The position numbers and the translations under genes are program-made. Positions 24,725-33,263 of a stretch of 59,944 bases of DNA are shown here, piece after piece. Each line of letters starts with the position of its first letter. Within the stretch, counting starts at the first letter, position 1. The notes beneath the pieces were generated by a model. It was given only the letters and a program-made list of their open reading frames with translations. It was not told the origin of the DNA and made no database searches. Source of the stretch: Lachnospiraceae bacterium UBA7202 (GTDB lineage: Bacteria; Bacillota; Clostridia; Lachnospirales; Lachnospiraceae); assembly GCA_002490705.1 (NCBI GenBank), contig DKUO01000002.1, positions 77,661-137,604 on the forward strand. The letters are read 5' to 3'.

Positions 24725-25834
24725 ATGAGCAAAAAGTTAGTACATACACCGGAGGGCGTGCGCGATATCTACGGAGAGGAAAAAGCAAAGAAGACCATTG
24801 TGGAACGTCTGCTGCATGAAAAGATAACGGCTTACGGCTACCGGGACATCCAGACGCCCACCTTTGAGTTTTTCGACGTATTCTCAAAGGAGGTGGGGAC
24901 GACCCCTTCCAGAGAGCTGTATAAGTTTTTTGACAAAGAGGGAAACACACTGGTTTTAAGGCCGGATTTTACCCCCTCTATCGCCAGATGCGCGGCAAAA
25001 TACTTTATGGATGAGGATGTGCCGATCCGTTTCTGCTATCAGGGAAATACCTTCACAAACACCTCGAATCTGCAAGGGAAGCTGAAGGAGGTGACCCAGA
25101 TGGGCGCGGAGCTGATCGGAGACGATTCCGTGCAGGCGGATGCGGAAATGATCGCCATGACCATCGAGGCGCTCTACCATGCGGGGCTGTCCGACTTCCA
25201 GATCAGCATCGGCAATCTGGAATACTTTAAGGGAATCTGCGCCGAGGCCGGTCTTGACGAGGAGACGGAGTTAGAGCTTCGGGAATGTATTTCCGGCAAG
25301 AATTATTTCGGTGCGGAGGAGCTTCTTGAACGGACCCGCGTGGGAAAGAAGGAGCAGGAGCTTTTACTCAAGGTAAGCGATCTTTTCGGAAGCGTGCAGA
25401 TCCTCGAAGAGGCAAAAAAGGCGGTTTCCAATAAGCGTTCCCGTCATGCCATCGAACGGCTTGAAAAGGTGTATCGGACGCTTGTGGATTACGGGGTGGA
25501 AAAATATATTTCCTTTGACCTCGGTATGCTCAGTAAGTATAATTATTATACGGGTATTATTTTTAAGGGCTACACCTACGGCGTAGGCGACGCCATCGTG
25601 AAGGGCGGACGTTACGACCATCTGCTGTCCCGTTTCGGCAAGGAGGCCGCCGCCATCGGGTTCGTGATCGTGGTGGATGATCTTCTCGCGGCGATGGGAC
25701 GGCAGGATGTTGTGATATCGGGCGTGGAAACTCCTGTGAAGCTGTATTATACAGAGGAAAATTTTAAGGAGAAGCTGCGGGACGCAAAGAGAATGCGGTC
25801 TGCCGGAAAGAAGGTGGAGCTGTTACATGAGTGA
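24725..25834 (+). CDS. hisZ: ATP phosphoribosyltransferase regulatory subunit HisZ
   Basis: A 369-residue paralogue of histidyl-tRNA synthetase that activates short-form HisG. It has the class II synthetase fold (TPEGVRDIYGEE, FEFFDVFSKEVG, LRPDFTPSIARCAAKYF) but no complete synthetase motif 3 or anticodon-binding domain; it ends soon after the catalytic-like core (GGRYDHLLSRFG...). The short HisG gene overlaps it by 8 bases, which is the expected context. ATG 24725 is chosen over ATG 24698, which lies at the hairpin. Histidine feedback inhibition acts through this complex in the family. Confidence 0.88.
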   Translation: MSKKLVHTPEGVRDIYGEEKAKKTIVERLLHEKITAYGYRDIQTPTFEFFDVFSKEVGTTPSRELYKFFDKEGNTLVLRPDFTPSIARCAAKYFMDEDVPIRFCYQGNTFTNTSNLQGKLKEVTQMGAELIGDDSVQADAEMIAMTIEALYHAGLSDFQISIGNLEYFKGICAEAGLDEETELELRECISGKNYFGAEELLERTRVGKKEQELLLKVSDLFGSVQILEEAKKAVSNKRSRHAIERLEKVYRTLVDYGVEKYISFDLGMLSKYNYYTGIIFKGYTYGVGDAIVKGGRYDHLLSRFGKEAAAIGFVIVVDDLLAAMGRQDVVISGVETPVKLYYTEENFKEKLRDAKRMRSAGKKVELLHE

Positions 25835-26471
25835 AGAAAAATACCTGACATTCGCCCTCGGGAAAGGGCGGCTTGCCAATAAAACCATGGATCTTTTTGA
25901 AAAAATCGGCATCACCTGCGAGGAAATGAAAGACAAGGATTCCCGCAAGCTGATTTTTGTCAACGAAGACCTGAAATTAAAATTTTTCCTTGCAAAGGGC
26001 CCGGATGTGCCGACCTACGTGGAATACGGGGCGGCGGATATCGGCGTTGTCGGCAAGGATACGATCATGGAGGAAAACAGACGGGTTTACGAGGTGCTTG
26101 ACCTTGGCTATGGGAAATGCCGGATGTGCGTCTGCGGGCCGGGGAGCGCGAAGGAGCTGTTACAGCACCATGAAATGATCCGGGTGGCCAGCAAATACCC
26201 CAATATTGCCAAGGACTATTTCTACAACAAAAAGCATCAGACGGTGGACATTATCAAGCTCAACGGTTCCGTAGAGCTGGGGCCCATTGTGAAGCTTGCC
26301 GACGTGATTGTGGATATCGTGGAGACCGGTTCGACCTTAAAGGAAAACGGGCTGGAAGTTCTTGAGGAAATCTGTCCGCTGTCCGCACGGATGATCGTCA
26401 ATCAGGTCAGTATGCAGATGGAGCCGGAGCGGATTAAAAAACTGATTATGGAGCTTCGGGCGCATTTGTGA
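25827..26471 (+). CDS. hisG: ATP phosphoribosyltransferase catalytic subunit, short form
   Basis: A 214-residue HisG of the short (HisZ-dependent) type; it lacks the C-terminal ACT-like regulatory domain of the roughly 300-residue long form. It shows LTFALGKGRLANKTMDLFEK, the GAADIGVVGKDT loop, and the PRPP-binding IVDIVETGSTLKENGL. It performs the committed step of histidine synthesis (ATP + PRPP). The gene overlaps the end of hisZ and is translationally coupled to it. Confidence 0.93.
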   Translation: MSEEKYLTFALGKGRLANKTMDLFEKIGITCEEMKDKDSRKLIFVNEDLKLKFFLAKGPDVPTYVEYGAADIGVVGKDTIMEENRRVYEVLDLGYGKCRMCVCGPGSAKELLQHHEMIRVASKYPNIAKDYFYNKKHQTVDIIKLNGSVELGPIVKLADVIVDIVETGSTLKENGLEVLEEICPLSARMIVNQVSMQMEPERIKKLIMELRAHL

Positions 26472-26527
26472 TACCGGTTTTGCCTGAGATTTTATTTAAA
26501 CCCACAATAAAGCAAAGGGGAATGAAA

Positions 26528-27313
26528 ATGGAAGAGAACACCAACAACAGGGAAGGAAATCATATTATGAAAGAGTGGAAGGGAATTATCATTGCCTTGA
26601 TTGCAGGGGCGTGCGCCATAGCCTGCGTCACCATCTTTTCACAGAACATCGTAAACTACAAGAAAACTTCCGGCAGCGGCGGCCTCACGGCAACAGGCTC
26701 CGCCAACTGCGATTTTGAGTCGGACTTAATTGTCTGGCGCGGCAGCTTTTCCAGCGAGGGGCTCACTGCGCAGGAGGCATACCGCACCATTAAGAAAGAC
26801 GCCGACCAGATCAAAAAATATCTGGTGGACAACGGCGTGTCGGAGGATGAGATGGTATTCAGCTCCGTCACCATCAATGAACGCTGGGAGTCGGAATATA
26901 ACGAAGAGGGCGACAGAATCAGGGATTATCTGGCCGGTTACAGCCTCTATCAGGACGTTTCCATCACTTCCACAGATATTGATAAAATCGAGAACATTTC
27001 CAGAGATATCTCCGGCCTGATCGAGTCCGGCGTGCAATTTGCCTCGGAGGAACCGGAATACTACTATACCAAACTTGACGAATTAAAATTGCAGCTGATC
27101 GAGGAGGCAACACAGAACGCCAAAGCAAGAATCGACCTGATGGCACAGGGTACAGGCGCAGTCACCGGAGAGCTGTTAAGCGCCAATCTGGGCGTATTCC
27201 AGATCACCGCGCAGAACAGCAACACGGAGTACAGTTACGGCGGCTACTTTGACACCAGTTCCCGCAACAAGACCGCGTCCATCACGGTGAAGCTGAATTA
27301 CGCGGTGAACTGA
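26528..27313 (+). CDS. SIMPL-domain (DUF541) membrane-anchored protein
   Basis: A 261-residue protein. An N-terminal signal anchor (about 14-34; IIIALIAGACAIACVTIF) precedes a SIMPL/DUF541 domain: TATGSANCDFESDLIVWRG, YRTIKKDADQIKKYLVDNG, and a C-terminal ATQNAKARIDLMAQGTG block. The family includes periplasmic BP26-like and IRAK-binding SIMPL proteins; in bacteria the role is unclear (oxidative stress or an oligomeric surface scaffold). ATG 26528 is used because AAAGGGG at 26514-26520 sits 7 bases upstream; in-frame ATG 26522 is only one base away. It lies inside the his operon with no pathway link I know of. Confidence 0.82.
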   Translation: MEENTNNREGNHIMKEWKGIIIALIAGACAIACVTIFSQNIVNYKKTSGSGGLTATGSANCDFESDLIVWRGSFSSEGLTAQEAYRTIKKDADQIKKYLVDNGVSEDEMVFSSVTINERWESEYNEEGDRIRDYLAGYSLYQDVSITSTDIDKIENISRDISGLIESGVQFASEEPEYYYTKLDELKLQLIEEATQNAKARIDLMAQGTGAVTGELLSANLGVFQITAQNSNTEYSYGGYFDTSSRNKTASITVKLNYAVN

Positions 27314-27348
27314 GTTTTCATATGATATAGAATGGAGAAGACAGAATA

Positions 27349-28641
27349 ATGAAGACAGTCCGACTGACAAAAGATACCCAGAGGGACATTCTCGACAATC
27401 TTTTAAAAAGAAGTCCCAACAATTATGGGCAGTATGAGAAAGTGGTTGCGGATATCATCGCAAATGTCCGCGAAAAAGGCGATCAGGCAATATTTGACTA
27501 TACAAGTCAATTTGATAAATGGGATTGTAATGCAGATAATATCCGTGTAACTGAGGCGGAAATACAGGAAGCGGTAGAACAGGCGGACGCCGCCTTCTTA
27601 GAAGTGATGAAAAAATCCGCATCCAATATCGAGGATTTTCACCGCAAACAGCTGAGAAACAGCTGGATCGACACCAGAGCGGACGGCTCTATTCTGGGAC
27701 AGCGCATTTTGCCGATCGCCGTCTCAGGCGTCTATGTGCCGGGCGGCAAGGCAGCTTATCCCAGCAGTGTGCTGATGAATGTGATCCCCGCAAAGGTGGC
27801 CGGCGTCGGACGGATTATCATGACCACGCCTGCCGGCGCGGATGGCAAAGTAAATCCCGGCACGCTGGCGGCGGCAAAAATCGCGGGTGTGGACGAAATT
27901 TATAAAGTGGGCGGCGCTCAGGCCATTGCCGCTATGGCTTTCGGCACAGAGAGTATTCCGAGAGTAGATAAGATCACCGGCCCCGGCAATATCTTTGTGG
28001 CGCTGGCTAAAAAGGCCTGCTTCGGCTATGTCAGTATCGACTCTATCGCCGGCCCCAGTGAGATCCTTGTGATTGCGGATGAGAGCGCCAATCCCCGCTA
28101 TGTGGCGGCGGATCTGTTGTCCCAGGCAGAACACGACGAGCTGGCAAGCGCTATCCTGATTACCACCAGCGAAAGCCTTGCAAATCAGGTATCCGAACAG
28201 ATTGAGCGCTTCTTAAAGGAACTGTCCAGAGCGGAGATTATCCGGAAATCGCTGGACAATTACGGTTACATCCTGCTTGCGGATTCCATGGACAGCGCCG
28301 TGGATGCGGCCAATGCCATCGCCTCGGAGCACTTGGAAATTTTAACCAAAGACCCCTATCAGGTAATGACAAAGATACGAAACGCGGGAGCCATTTTCCT
28401 CGGAGAATACTCCTCAGAGCCTCTGGGAGACTACTTTGCAGGCCCCAATCATATTCTGCCCACTAACGGTACGGCACGGTTTTTCTCACCCTTAAATGTG
28501 GATGATTTTATGAAAAAGACAAGCCTGATCTCGTATTCAAAAGAGGCGCTTGAACAGGCGCATAAAGATATCGAGCTTTTTGCTGAAAAAGAAGGACTGA
28601 CGGCCCACGCCAATTCCATCCGGGTGCGATTCAGCGTGTGA
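27349..28641 (+). CDS. hisD: Histidinol dehydrogenase
   Basis: A 430-residue zinc enzyme that oxidises L-histidinol to histidine with 2 NAD. Recognisable blocks are PIAVSGVYVPGGKAAYPSSV, KITGPGNIFVALAKK, the SIAGPSEILVIAD signature, QAEHDELASAIL with zinc ligands Gln and His, and the C-terminal GDYFAGPNHILPTNGTARF. The length is typical. It follows the SIMPL gene by 35 bases and precedes hisB by 37. Confidence 0.95.
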   Translation: MKTVRLTKDTQRDILDNLLKRSPNNYGQYEKVVADIIANVREKGDQAIFDYTSQFDKWDCNADNIRVTEAEIQEAVEQADAAFLEVMKKSASNIEDFHRKQLRNSWIDTRADGSILGQRILPIAVSGVYVPGGKAAYPSSVLMNVIPAKVAGVGRIIMTTPAGADGKVNPGTLAAAKIAGVDEIYKVGGAQAIAAMAFGTESIPRVDKITGPGNIFVALAKKACFGYVSIDSIAGPSEILVIADESANPRYVAADLLSQAEHDELASAILITTSESLANQVSEQIERFLKELSRAEIIRKSLDNYGYILLADSMDSAVDAANAIASEHLEILTKDPYQVMTKIRNAGAIFLGEYSSEPLGDYFAGPNHILPTNGTARFFSPLNVDDFMKKTSLISYSKEALEQAHKDIELFAEKEGLTAHANSIRVRFSV

Positions 28642-28678
28642 GAAGTCCTTCTAAAGCTCACACCGAAAGGAGAACAAT

Positions 28679-29266
28679 ATGGGAAGGACAGCAACAATAG
28701 AGCGGAACACAAAGGAAACGAAAATAAAAGCAACTCTAAATTTAGACGGAACAGGGATGAGTGAAATCTCTACCGGCATCGGCTTTTTTGACCACATGCT
28801 GGAAGGGTTCTCCAAGCATGGTTTCTTTGATTTGACTATGAAAGTCAATGGCGATTTACAGGTGGACGGACACCACAGCGTGGAGGACGCAGGCATCGTG
28901 CTCGGCACGGCCATCAAAGAAGCGCTGGGAGATAAGGCAGGTATTAAGCGCTACGGTTCTTTTCTATTGCCGATGGACGACGCGCTCTGTCTCTGCGCCG
29001 TAGATCTCTGCGGAAGACCTTATTTTTCCTATGACTGTGAATTTGACACGGAGCGGGTTGGCGAATTTGACACGGCGCTTTCGCGGGAGTTCTTTTATGC
29101 GGTCAGTTACAGCGCCGGCATGAATCTGCACCTGAAAATGATAAGCGGCTTAAACGCCCATCACATGATCGAGGCCATGTTTAAGGCTTTTGGCAAGGCG
29201 CTGGACGAGGCGGTGACAAAAGATCAGAGAGTGCAGGGCGTGTTGAGCACCAAAGGAGCACTTTAA
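28679..29266 (+). CDS. hisB: Imidazoleglycerol-phosphate dehydratase
   Basis: A 195-residue monofunctional HisB with no histidinol-phosphatase domain. The manganese-binding repeats are visible: GFFDHMLEGFSKHG with DGHHSVEDAGIVLG in the first half, and LHLKMISGLNAHHMIEAMFKAFG in the second. GAAAGGAG precedes the ATG. It dehydrates IGP to imidazole acetol phosphate. Confidence 0.95.
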   Translation: MGRTATIERNTKETKIKATLNLDGTGMSEISTGIGFFDHMLEGFSKHGFFDLTMKVNGDLQVDGHHSVEDAGIVLGTAIKEALGDKAGIKRYGSFLLPMDDALCLCAVDLCGRPYFSYDCEFDTERVGEFDTALSREFFYAVSYSAGMNLHLKMISGLNAHHMIEAMFKAFGKALDEAVTKDQRVQGVLSTKGAL

Positions 29267-29288
29267 AGAGAAAGGGAATACGGACAGT

Positions 29289-30572
29289 ATGACATACAAA
29301 AAATTTATACCCTGTATTTATTTATATAAAGGCGACGCGGTAAAGGGATTTTCAGACAGCACCATCATCGACACAAACCCGGTATCCCTGGCCAGATTTT
29401 ACAGTGACAACAATGCGGACGAACTGATTGTCTACGACATGTCCGAGGGTGATACGGCCCATGAGGAAGCTCTCGATATCATCAAGGCCATCTGCAGCGA
29501 GGCGGAGATTCCCGTGATCGGCGCCGGTAATGTGAAACGCATGGAGGATATCAAAAAGCTGCTCTATGCGGGCTGTAAGAAGGCGGCGCTCAACTATTCC
29601 AAGCCCGGCAATATTGAGATCACGGCGGAGGTGTCCAAAAAATTCGGAAAAGACAAGATTGCTGCCTGCGTGACGGAGACCGACAGCATTACGAGAAACG
29701 AGGCACTGATTGAGGAATTCATCGGCGAGATCATTCTGGTGAAGGAGACCTGCCTGAAAGAGGCCATTGCGGTTTCCCGGTTTCCCATGATTGCCTCCGT
29801 GCCGGAGGTTTCCCTTGACAAAATTCTGGAACTCTTGGGAAATGACAACATTTGCGGCATATCCGGCTACGCCATCAATGAGAATGCCAAGGAACTGCTG
29901 GCGATCAAGGCGCTTTGCCAGAACAACGATATCACGGTAAACACGTTTGAACCGGCGATCCCGTGGGAAGAGTTTAAGTTAAACAGCGACGGTCACGTGA
30001 CGGTGGTGGTACAGGACTATAAAACCGACGAGGTATTGATGGTGGCATACATGAACGAGGAAGCCTACAATACCACCCTGAAAACAGGCAAAATGACCTA
30101 TTACAGCAGAAGCCGGGGAGAACTGTGGGTCAAAGGCGAAACCAGCGGCCATTTCCAGTATGTGAAATCCCTGACGGCCGATTGCGACAAGGACACCATT
30201 CTGGCCAAGGTTTCCCAGATCGGCGCGGCCTGCCATACGGGTTCCCACTCCTGCTTTTTTAACGAGATCATGTCGAAAGAATATGAGGAGACAAACCCGC
30301 TTAAGGTATTTGAGCAGGTGTTTGATGTGATCAAGGACAGAAAAATCCATCCGAAGGACGGTTCCTATACGAATTACCTGTTTGAAAAGGGCATTGACAA
30401 AATACTGAAAAAGCTGGGAGAAGAGGCAACGGAAATCGTCATTGCCGCCAAGAATCCGAACGCCAACGAGATCAAATATGAAATTTCGGATTTTCTGTAC
30501 CATATGATGGTGTTGATGGCGGAAAAAAACATCACATGGGAAGAGATCACCACAGAGCTGGCGCAAAGATAA
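29289..30572 (+). CDS. hisIE: HisIE with an extra N-terminal, catalytically degenerate HisF-like barrel
   Basis: A 427-residue fusion. Residues 1-215 align with the HisF/HisA barrel (FIPCIYLYKGDAVKGF, LARFYSDNNADELIVYD, IPVIGAGNVKRMEDIKKLLYAG). The two catalytic aspartates of HisF are replaced: Y11 stands at the CLD position and T129 at the AID position. Residues about 225-325 are HisI (phosphoribosyl-AMP cyclohydrolase) with intact DCDKD and CHTGSHSCF zinc sites. About 335-427 is HisE (pyrophosphohydrolase) with LGEEATEIVIAAKN. The last two catalytic domains look active; the first looks like a pseudo-enzyme or substrate-channel scaffold. It is the final gene of the operon. Confidence 0.88.
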   Translation: MTYKKFIPCIYLYKGDAVKGFSDSTIIDTNPVSLARFYSDNNADELIVYDMSEGDTAHEEALDIIKAICSEAEIPVIGAGNVKRMEDIKKLLYAGCKKAALNYSKPGNIEITAEVSKKFGKDKIAACVTETDSITRNEALIEEFIGEIILVKETCLKEAIAVSRFPMIASVPEVSLDKILELLGNDNICGISGYAINENAKELLAIKALCQNNDITVNTFEPAIPWEEFKLNSDGHVTVVVQDYKTDEVLMVAYMNEEAYNTTLKTGKMTYYSRSRGELWVKGETSGHFQYVKSLTADCDKDTILAKVSQIGAACHTGSHSCFFNEIMSKEYEETNPLKVFEQVFDVIKDRKIHPKDGSYTNYLFEKGIDKILKKLGEEATEIVIAAKNPNANEIKYEISDFLYHMMVLMAEKNITWEEITTELAQR

Positions 30573-30600
30573 CGTACCCTTCGGGGTACGTTCTTTTTTT
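30571..30600 (+). terminator. Terminator ending the his operon
   Basis: A perfect 9-bp stem (30571-30579 with 30584-30592) closes a TTCG tetraloop and is followed by C and seven T (30593-30600). The stem begins inside the hisIE stop codon. Confidence 0.92.
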
Positions 30601-30651
30601 CCCTTATTTTTCATACAATGCAATGAGATATCGGAAAGGAATCGAAAAAGT

Positions 30652-31062
30652 ATGGAAAAGAAGGTAACGCCGGAAAAGAAAATGGAATTGGCCCGGTTTA
30701 TCCGGGAAGAAAATATGGGAAATCGGTTGAAACTCAGACAGCGGGAGAGCATTCTCTACGGAAAGGACGCCCCGCTTCCTCTTTTCGAAAGAGGACAGCT
30801 TACAGAACCGAATGCACTTTCTGGCAGCAACACGCCCACAGGGGAAACGGGAATGCCAGAGGGCGCTACAGGCAGTTTTAAATACCGCATGGCCCTCGCC
30901 GTCCTCCTGTTCGTCGCCTATCTGCTCTGCGATACAAAGGGCAGTTCTATTTTATCCTACAGCACGGACGATGTCTATCAGATGATCGTGGCGGACAGTT
31001 TTCATCTCTATGACGGCGGCGAAAACGCGATGATGGAGGAACTGGCGGAATTGTTTGAGTGA
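30652..31062 (+). CDS. Unknown small single-pass membrane protein
   Basis: A 136-residue protein not assigned to a family. The N-terminal 45 residues are charged (MEKKVTPEKKMELARFIREE), followed by a Gly/Thr-rich linker. One membrane helix spans about 79-96 (MALAVLLFVAYLLCD), and a short C-terminal segment is acidic at its end. GGAAAGGA precedes the ATG. It stands alone between the his terminator and the next promoter. Confidence 0.6.
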   Translation: MEKKVTPEKKMELARFIREENMGNRLKLRQRESILYGKDAPLPLFERGQLTEPNALSGSNTPTGETGMPEGATGSFKYRMALAVLLFVAYLLCDTKGSSILSYSTDDVYQMIVADSFHLYDGGENAMMEELAELFE

Positions 31063-31075
31063 CCGGTGTTCTTCT

Positions 31076-31104
31076 TTGACTTTACACCGCAAGTTCGATA
31101 TACT
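31076..31104 (+). promoter_or_regulatory. Promoter of the TIGR03960-type gene
   Basis: TTGACT (31076-31081), 17-base spacer, TATACT (31099-31104), 36 bases upstream of the ATG at 31140. Confidence 0.75.
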
Positions 31105-31139
31105 TAAAATACTGATCGAAAAAGCAGAGGATACGTGTC

Positions 31140-33011
31140 ATGAAAAAACTGGCGTTAAGCGACGAAATTCTGATGCAGGTGGAAAAACCCGCCCGCTATA
31201 TCGGAAACGAGGTCAATTCTGTGATAAAGGACAAGGCGAAGATTGCGGTCCGTTTTGCCATGTGCTTTCCCGATGTCTATGAGATCGGCATGTCCCACCT
31301 CGGAATTCAGATTTTATACAGTATGTTAAACGATTGGAAGGACGTGTGGTGCGAGCGCGTCTATTCGCCGTGGGTGGATTTAGACCGCATTATGCGGGAA
31401 AAATCCATTCCGCTCTTTGGTCTGGAATCCCAGGAACCGGTGCGGGATATGGACTTTCTCGGCATTACCATCCAATACGAAATGTGTTACACCAATATTT
31501 TGCAGATATTAGAGCTGTCTCAGATTCCGCTTTTGGCAAAGGACAGGGGAGAAGATATGCCCATAGTGATCGGCGGCGGCCCCTGTGCCTACAACCCGGA
31601 ACCCATTGCGGATTTTTTTGACCTGTTCTATATCGGCGAAGGGGAGACACAGTACCGGCCCCTCCTTGACTGGTATCTGGAAAACAAACGCCTGGGCGGC
31701 AACCGGGAAGATTTTTTACACGGCGCGGCAAAAATCCCCGGTATCTATGTGCCGAAATTCTATGAGGAGCTTTATCATGAGGACGGGACCATTCTTGGCC
31801 GAAGGAAGCTCTATGAGGATATTCCCGACGTCATTTTAAAAGAAATCGCCACCGATGTGACGGATACTCCCTATCCTATGAAGCCCGTCGTTCCCTTTAT
31901 CAAGGTCACCCAGGACCGGGTGACGTTAGAGATCCAGCGGGGCTGCATCCGGGGCTGCCGGTTTTGTCAGGCGGGACAGCTTTACCGCCCGGTCAGGGAA
32001 CGGGATGTGGACAAGCTGAAGGAATATGCGGTAGAAATGTTGAGAAATACGGGCCACGAGGAGATTTCCTTAAGCTCCTTAAGCTCCAGCGATTATTCCA
32101 AATTGGATGAGCTTCTGGATTTTTTACTTGCAGACTGCGGGCGGAAGCACACCAATATTTCCCTGCCGTCCCTGCGGATTGACGCCTTTTCCCTTGACGT
32201 GATGGGAAAGGTGCAGGATGTGAAAAAAAGCAGCCTGACCTTTGCGCCGGAGGCGGGCAGCCAGCGGCTTCGGAACGTGATCAACAAGGGGCTGACGGAA
32301 GAAGATATCTTAAAGGGCGCGACGCTGGCTTTCGAGGGCGGCTGGACGAGAGTAAAACTTTACTTTATGCTGGGCCTTCCCACAGAGACAGAAGAAGATA
32401 TTCTCGGCATCGGTGAGCTCTCCAACAAGATTGCGGCGGCCTTTTTTGAGGCCGTGCCAAAGGACAAGCGGGTAAACGGCAAGGTGCAGATCGTCACCAG
32501 CACCTCTTTCTTTATCCCCAAGCCCTTCACGCCGTTCCAGTGGGCTCCCATGTGTACCGCGGAGGAATTTCTCGACAAGGCGCACCTAACCAGGCAGGGC
32601 ATTATGAGCCAGCTCAACCAAAGAAGCATCAAATATAACTGGCACGAGGCGGATGTGAGCGTTTTAGAAGGGGTCTTAGCTAGAGGGGACAGGAGGGTCG
32701 CCGGGGTGATCAAACGGGCCTATGAAAAGGGCTGTATCTTCGATGCCTGGAGCGAGTATTTCCACAATGAACTGTGGATGGAAAGTTTTCAGGAATGTAA
32801 CGTGGATATCGGCTTTTACACCACGAGGGCGAGGGCTGACGACGAAATTTTCCCATGGGATTTTCTGGACTGCGGCGTAAAAAAGGAATTTTTGCTGCGG
32901 GAATGGAAGAAAGCGCAGGAAGAAACGGTAAGCCCCAACTGCCAGAAACAGTGTCAGGGCTGCGGAGCAAACCGGTTCGGGGTGGGGATCTGTTATGCAG
33001 ACAGAGCATGA
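31140..33011 (+). CDS. TIGR03960-family B12-binding/radical SAM protein
   Basis: A 623-residue protein. An N-terminal cobalamin-binding-like domain (CFPDVYEIGMSHLGIQILY, IVIGGGPCAYNPEPI) is followed by a radical SAM core with C269, C273 and C276 (CIRGCRFC). Then comes SSSDYSKLDELLDFL and the family C-terminus, ending in a Cys-rich QKQCQGCGANRFG tail. In most Clostridia this gene is directly followed by, or fused to, the DUF2344 (TIGR03936) gene. Here the partner is at 36986, almost 4 kb downstream, with three genes between. The reaction is not established. AGAGGA at 31125-31130 supports the start. Confidence 0.88.
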   Translation: MKKLALSDEILMQVEKPARYIGNEVNSVIKDKAKIAVRFAMCFPDVYEIGMSHLGIQILYSMLNDWKDVWCERVYSPWVDLDRIMREKSIPLFGLESQEPVRDMDFLGITIQYEMCYTNILQILELSQIPLLAKDRGEDMPIVIGGGPCAYNPEPIADFFDLFYIGEGETQYRPLLDWYLENKRLGGNREDFLHGAAKIPGIYVPKFYEELYHEDGTILGRRKLYEDIPDVILKEIATDVTDTPYPMKPVVPFIKVTQDRVTLEIQRGCIRGCRFCQAGQLYRPVRERDVDKLKEYAVEMLRNTGHEEISLSSLSSSDYSKLDELLDFLLADCGRKHTNISLPSLRIDAFSLDVMGKVQDVKKSSLTFAPEAGSQRLRNVINKGLTEEDILKGATLAFEGGWTRVKLYFMLGLPTETEEDILGIGELSNKIAAAFFEAVPKDKRVNGKVQIVTSTSFFIPKPFTPFQWAPMCTAEEFLDKAHLTRQGIMSQLNQRSIKYNWHEADVSVLEGVLARGDRRVAGVIKRAYEKGCIFDAWSEYFHNELWMESFQECNVDIGFYTTRARADDEIFPWDFLDCGVKKEFLLREWKKAQEETVSPNCQKQCQGCGANRFGVGICYADRA

Positions 33012-33031
33012 GATGTGAAGGAGGTATTTCC

Positions 33032-33220
33032 TTGACTGAGAAAAAACTTGTGATTCATTCGCAAAAATATACAGGCGAATCCAAAGTGATATCCATGAGA
33101 CTTCCCATGGATATGTTGACAGAGATAGACCGTGTCGCCACAAAGACAGGGCGGCCACGCAATGAAATTATGCAGCTTTGTCTGGAATTTGCATTGGAAA
33201 ATATGACCATTGAGCCATAA
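33032..33220 (+). CDS. Small ribbon-helix-helix protein (TTG start)
   Basis: A 62-residue protein with the CopG/Arc-like pattern: strand SKVISMRLPMDMLTEIDRV, turn GRPRNEIM, then a second helix. Such proteins bind DNA as dimers and often regulate the operon they sit in. The start is TTG 33032, set by AAGGAGG at 33018-33024 seven bases upstream; the longer open frame reading back into the radical SAM gene has no ribosome site. It is 20 bases after the TIGR03960 stop and 43 bases before the SPFH gene, so it may control the SPFH/TIR-LRR pair. Confidence 0.75.
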   Translation: MTEKKLVIHSQKYTGESKVISMRLPMDMLTEIDRVATKTGRPRNEIMQLCLEFALENMTIEP

Positions 33221-33263
33221 AAACGGGCGTCCTTTTTCTAAAAGCAGAGTAGCAGGAGCGGGT

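Noticed and set aside
24725..25834. Histidyl-tRNA synthetase instead of HisZ
   Set aside because: The protein lacks the anticodon-binding domain and is directly coupled to a short-form HisG, which needs HisZ.
31081..31097. LexA box in the TIGR03960 promoter (GCAAGTTCG)
   Set aside because: Only the right half GTTC matches; the left half (CACC at the proper spacing) does not.
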